This document shows, piece by piece, positions 23,719-24,987 of a stretch of DNA of 24,987 bases. Source of the stretch: Bacteroidaceae bacterium (GTDB taxonomy: Bacteria > Bacteroidota > Bacteroidia > Bacteroidales > Bacteroidaceae); the NCBI GenBank assembly GCA_900769765.1, contig CAAGHW010000008.1, forward strand, positions 1-24,987. Reading direction: 5' to 3'. The notes under the pieces were generated by a model, which saw only the letters and a program-made list of their open reading frames with translations, made no database searches and was not told the origin of the DNA. Position 1 is the stretch's first letter. The number at the start of each line of letters is the position of its first letter. The position numbers and the translations under genes are program-made.

Positions 23719-24027
23719 ATGTATTTGCTTTGTGTTTCACTTATCGTTCTTGTATCGGTACTTATGTGTTTGATAGTTCTTATTCAGAACTCAAAGGGTG
23801 GTGGCTTGGCTGCAGGCTTCGCATCTTCAAACCAGATTATGGGTGTTAGAAAAACTACAGACTTCTTGGAGAAGGCAACATGGACTCTTGCAGGTCTTAT
23901 GGTTGTTATAAGCATTGTTGCTGCTTATGCTCTTCCAACAAGAGAAGTTGTGGACTCTTTTGATGCTCAGGCAGTACAGACATACGAGACTGCTGCGGAA
24001 AATGCAGAACTTCCTGTAGAGGAGTAA
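23719..24027 (+). CDS. secG: Preprotein translocase subunit SecG
   Basis: 102 residues. Two transmembrane segments (about 2-22 and 56-75) flank the conserved cytoplasmic loop LIQNSKGGGLAAGFASSNQIMGVRKTTDFLEKATW (about 21-55), the SecG signature. SecG aids SecYE-SecA in protein export across the inner membrane. The C-terminal extension of about 25 residues is acidic (QAVQTYETAAENAELPVEE), longer than in minimal SecG proteins but seen in Bacteroidota. The ATG is one base after the TPR gene's stop. A strong hairpin terminator follows, so this is the last gene of the operon. Confidence 0.95.
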   Translation: MYLLCVSLIVLVSVLMCLIVLIQNSKGGGLAAGFASSNQIMGVRKTTDFLEKATWTLAGLMVVISIVAAYALPTREVVDSFDAQAVQTYETAAENAELPVEE

Positions 24028-24049
24028 TAAAGACGTTTTAAAATACATG

Positions 24050-24072
24050 AGCCGACCATTGGTCGGCTTTTT
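24050..24072 (+). terminator. Rho-independent terminator after secG
   Basis: A G/C-rich 9-bp inverted repeat (AGCCGACCA at 24050-24058 with TGGTCGGCT at 24060-24068) is followed by a T-run through 24072. It is the strongest classical terminator in the window and lies 22 nt after the secG stop. Confidence 0.93.
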
Positions 24073-24165
24073 GTGTTTGTATATGCGGTTCGTAGTCGGT
24101 GTAGGGTGTGTGTTGTCGTTTATGTAAAAATACGACATTGTCTTATGCGTTGTCTGCTTTTTTAT

Positions 24166-24173
24166 TATATTTG
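24166..24173 (+). promoter_or_regulatory. Promoter -7 box for the ricin-domain secreted protein
   Basis: TATATTTG matches TAnnTTTG. The leader to the ATG is about 80 nt. No convincing -33 element at 19-20 nt spacing was found. The 24073-24261 interval otherwise holds nothing I can identify. Confidence 0.5.
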
Positions 24174-24261
24174 CAATATTAAATGTCTGTTTGTGAAAAT
24201 ATTGGCGGATTATGCAATGCAAGCAGGCATTTGACAATGAAAATCTTATAACATAACCAAT

Positions 24262-24987
24262 ATGAAGAAAAATTTATTTTTTGCGCTGATAGCAGCACTT
24301 GTGTGTGTGAATATATCGGCCCAAGTTGTTTTGCCGTCCGACGGCAATGTCTATCGTCTTGTCAATGTAAAAACAGGAAAGGCAATGACAAATGGCGATG
24401 TTGCCGCTCATAATACCTATTTGAGCGAGGCTACTGTTAATACAAACTCTAAAGGACAGGAGTGGTGCTTTGTCTCGATTTCGGACAAGGAGCCTATATA
24501 CACTCTGTATAATATCAATTACGGCCAGGCTATTGATATGGCTTGGGGAGGTGGCGCCCCTGGTAAGTTGTTGCAGTGGGAGGGTACTTGTACCGATAAT
24601 CAGGCGTTCTATGTGAATATTGTAAACGAAACGGAAGGTTTGATTCAGCTTCTTTACAAGAACGACCAGACAAAGGCATTGCAGGTGCAAGGTGACGGCT
24701 CATTGCAGGTCGTTGCCGGTGCTACCGGTGAATCGACCCACTTCCGTTTGCAGTATGTCAAAAATGAGAAGGTCAATTATTTGCCTGTTGCGGGACGTAA
24801 TTTTATAATCCGCGAAAAAAATACAGGGTATGCATTGAATACACGCGGAAACAATACAAATAATGCAAGAGTATATCTTGATAGCTATAATCAGGACCAG
24901 AAGGAAAACTTTGTCTGGCAGTTGCGTCGTAATGCTGCCGAGGTTGAGTATTGTCAATTGTATGGCCCCTATTTCAGCAAGGCTATC
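24262..24987 (+). CDS. Secreted protein with ricin/CBM13-like beta-trefoil region, 3' end beyond window
   Basis: 242 codons without a stop, cut by the window edge. The N-terminus MKKNLFFALIAALVCVNISA is a type I signal peptide, with probable cleavage before QVVLPSDG. The mature part shows beta-trefoil-type repeats: VYRLVNVKTGKAMTNGDV, GQEWCFVSISDKEPIYTLYNINYGQAIDMAWGGG, LLQWEGTCTDNQAFYV and FIIREKNTGYALNTRGNNTNNARVYLDSYNQDQKENFVWQL. The (Q/N)xxF/W endings and the Y-L-N starts are typical of RICIN/CBM13-like lectin domains that bind glycans. In Bacteroidales such domains often sit in front of a glycoside hydrolase or other exported enzyme, but nothing catalytic is visible here. It has its own promoter and follows the secG terminator. 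Confidence 0.75.
   Translation, partial: MKKNLFFALIAALVCVNISAQVVLPSDGNVYRLVNVKTGKAMTNGDVAAHNTYLSEATVNTNSKGQEWCFVSISDKEPIYTLYNINYGQAIDMAWGGGAPGKLLQWEGTCTDNQAFYVNIVNETEGLIQLLYKNDQTKALQVQGDGSLQVVAGATGESTHFRLQYVKNEKVNYLPVAGRNFIIREKNTGYALNTRGNNTNNARVYLDSYNQDQKENFVWQLRRNAAEVEYCQLYGPYFSKAI

Overview
The window looks like a core-chromosome segment from a member of the order Bacteroidales (phylum Bacteroidota). Three things point there: protein families typical of that group (GldE, DUF4924, DUF4270, an LptE-type lipoprotein, a short TPR protein, an orphan GT5 starch-synthase-like domain, HU beside RNase G); recurrent Bacteroides-type -7 boxes (TAnnTTTG) instead of E. coli -10 boxes; and no obvious Shine-Dalgarno sequences, with A/T-rich leaders before starts. 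Base composition is even and I see no insertion sequence, integrase, phage gene, tRNA, rRNA or CRISPR array.

Layout. 1-753 (minus): HU-family protein, then a 29-residue COX24/AURKAIP1-like basic protein, a hairpin terminator, and the 5' end of RNase G. 754-1054: divergent promoter region. 1055-3443 (plus): ssb, gldE and a DUF308 membrane protein. 3539-9779 (plus): a packed run of LysE-type exporter, DUF4924 protein, prfC, threonylcarbamoyl-AMP synthase, ClC-CBS channel/transporter and fmt, so translation termination, initiator-tRNA formylation and tRNA t6A modification sit together. It ends in a perfect 46-nt palindrome that also terminates the convergent minus unit.

9859-12159 (minus): a DUF4270 lipoprotein and a lone GT5 starch-synthase-like domain, divergent from panC-panD (12469-13668, plus; pantothenate/CoA synthesis) and a CPBP membrane protease. 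14645-19012 (minus): a large TamB-like AsmA-family envelope protein, divergent from an SLC13 transporter with central RCK_C domains (19306-21159). 21243-24027 (plus): a sigma-54 enhancer-binding activator, LptE-like lipoprotein, TPR protein and SecG, tightly coupled and closed by a strong terminator. This unit and TamB both serve envelope construction. 24262 to the window end: the 5' part of a secreted protein with a ricin/CBM13-like beta-trefoil region.

I found no clear new defence or mobile system. The items most worth a second look are the degenerate lone GT5 protein (no KxGGL, HxHDW changed to HCCGW), the missing standard start codon for TamB, the channel-like proton-glutamate substitution in the ClC protein, the palindromic bidirectional terminator, and the sigma-54 activator that overlaps lptE.
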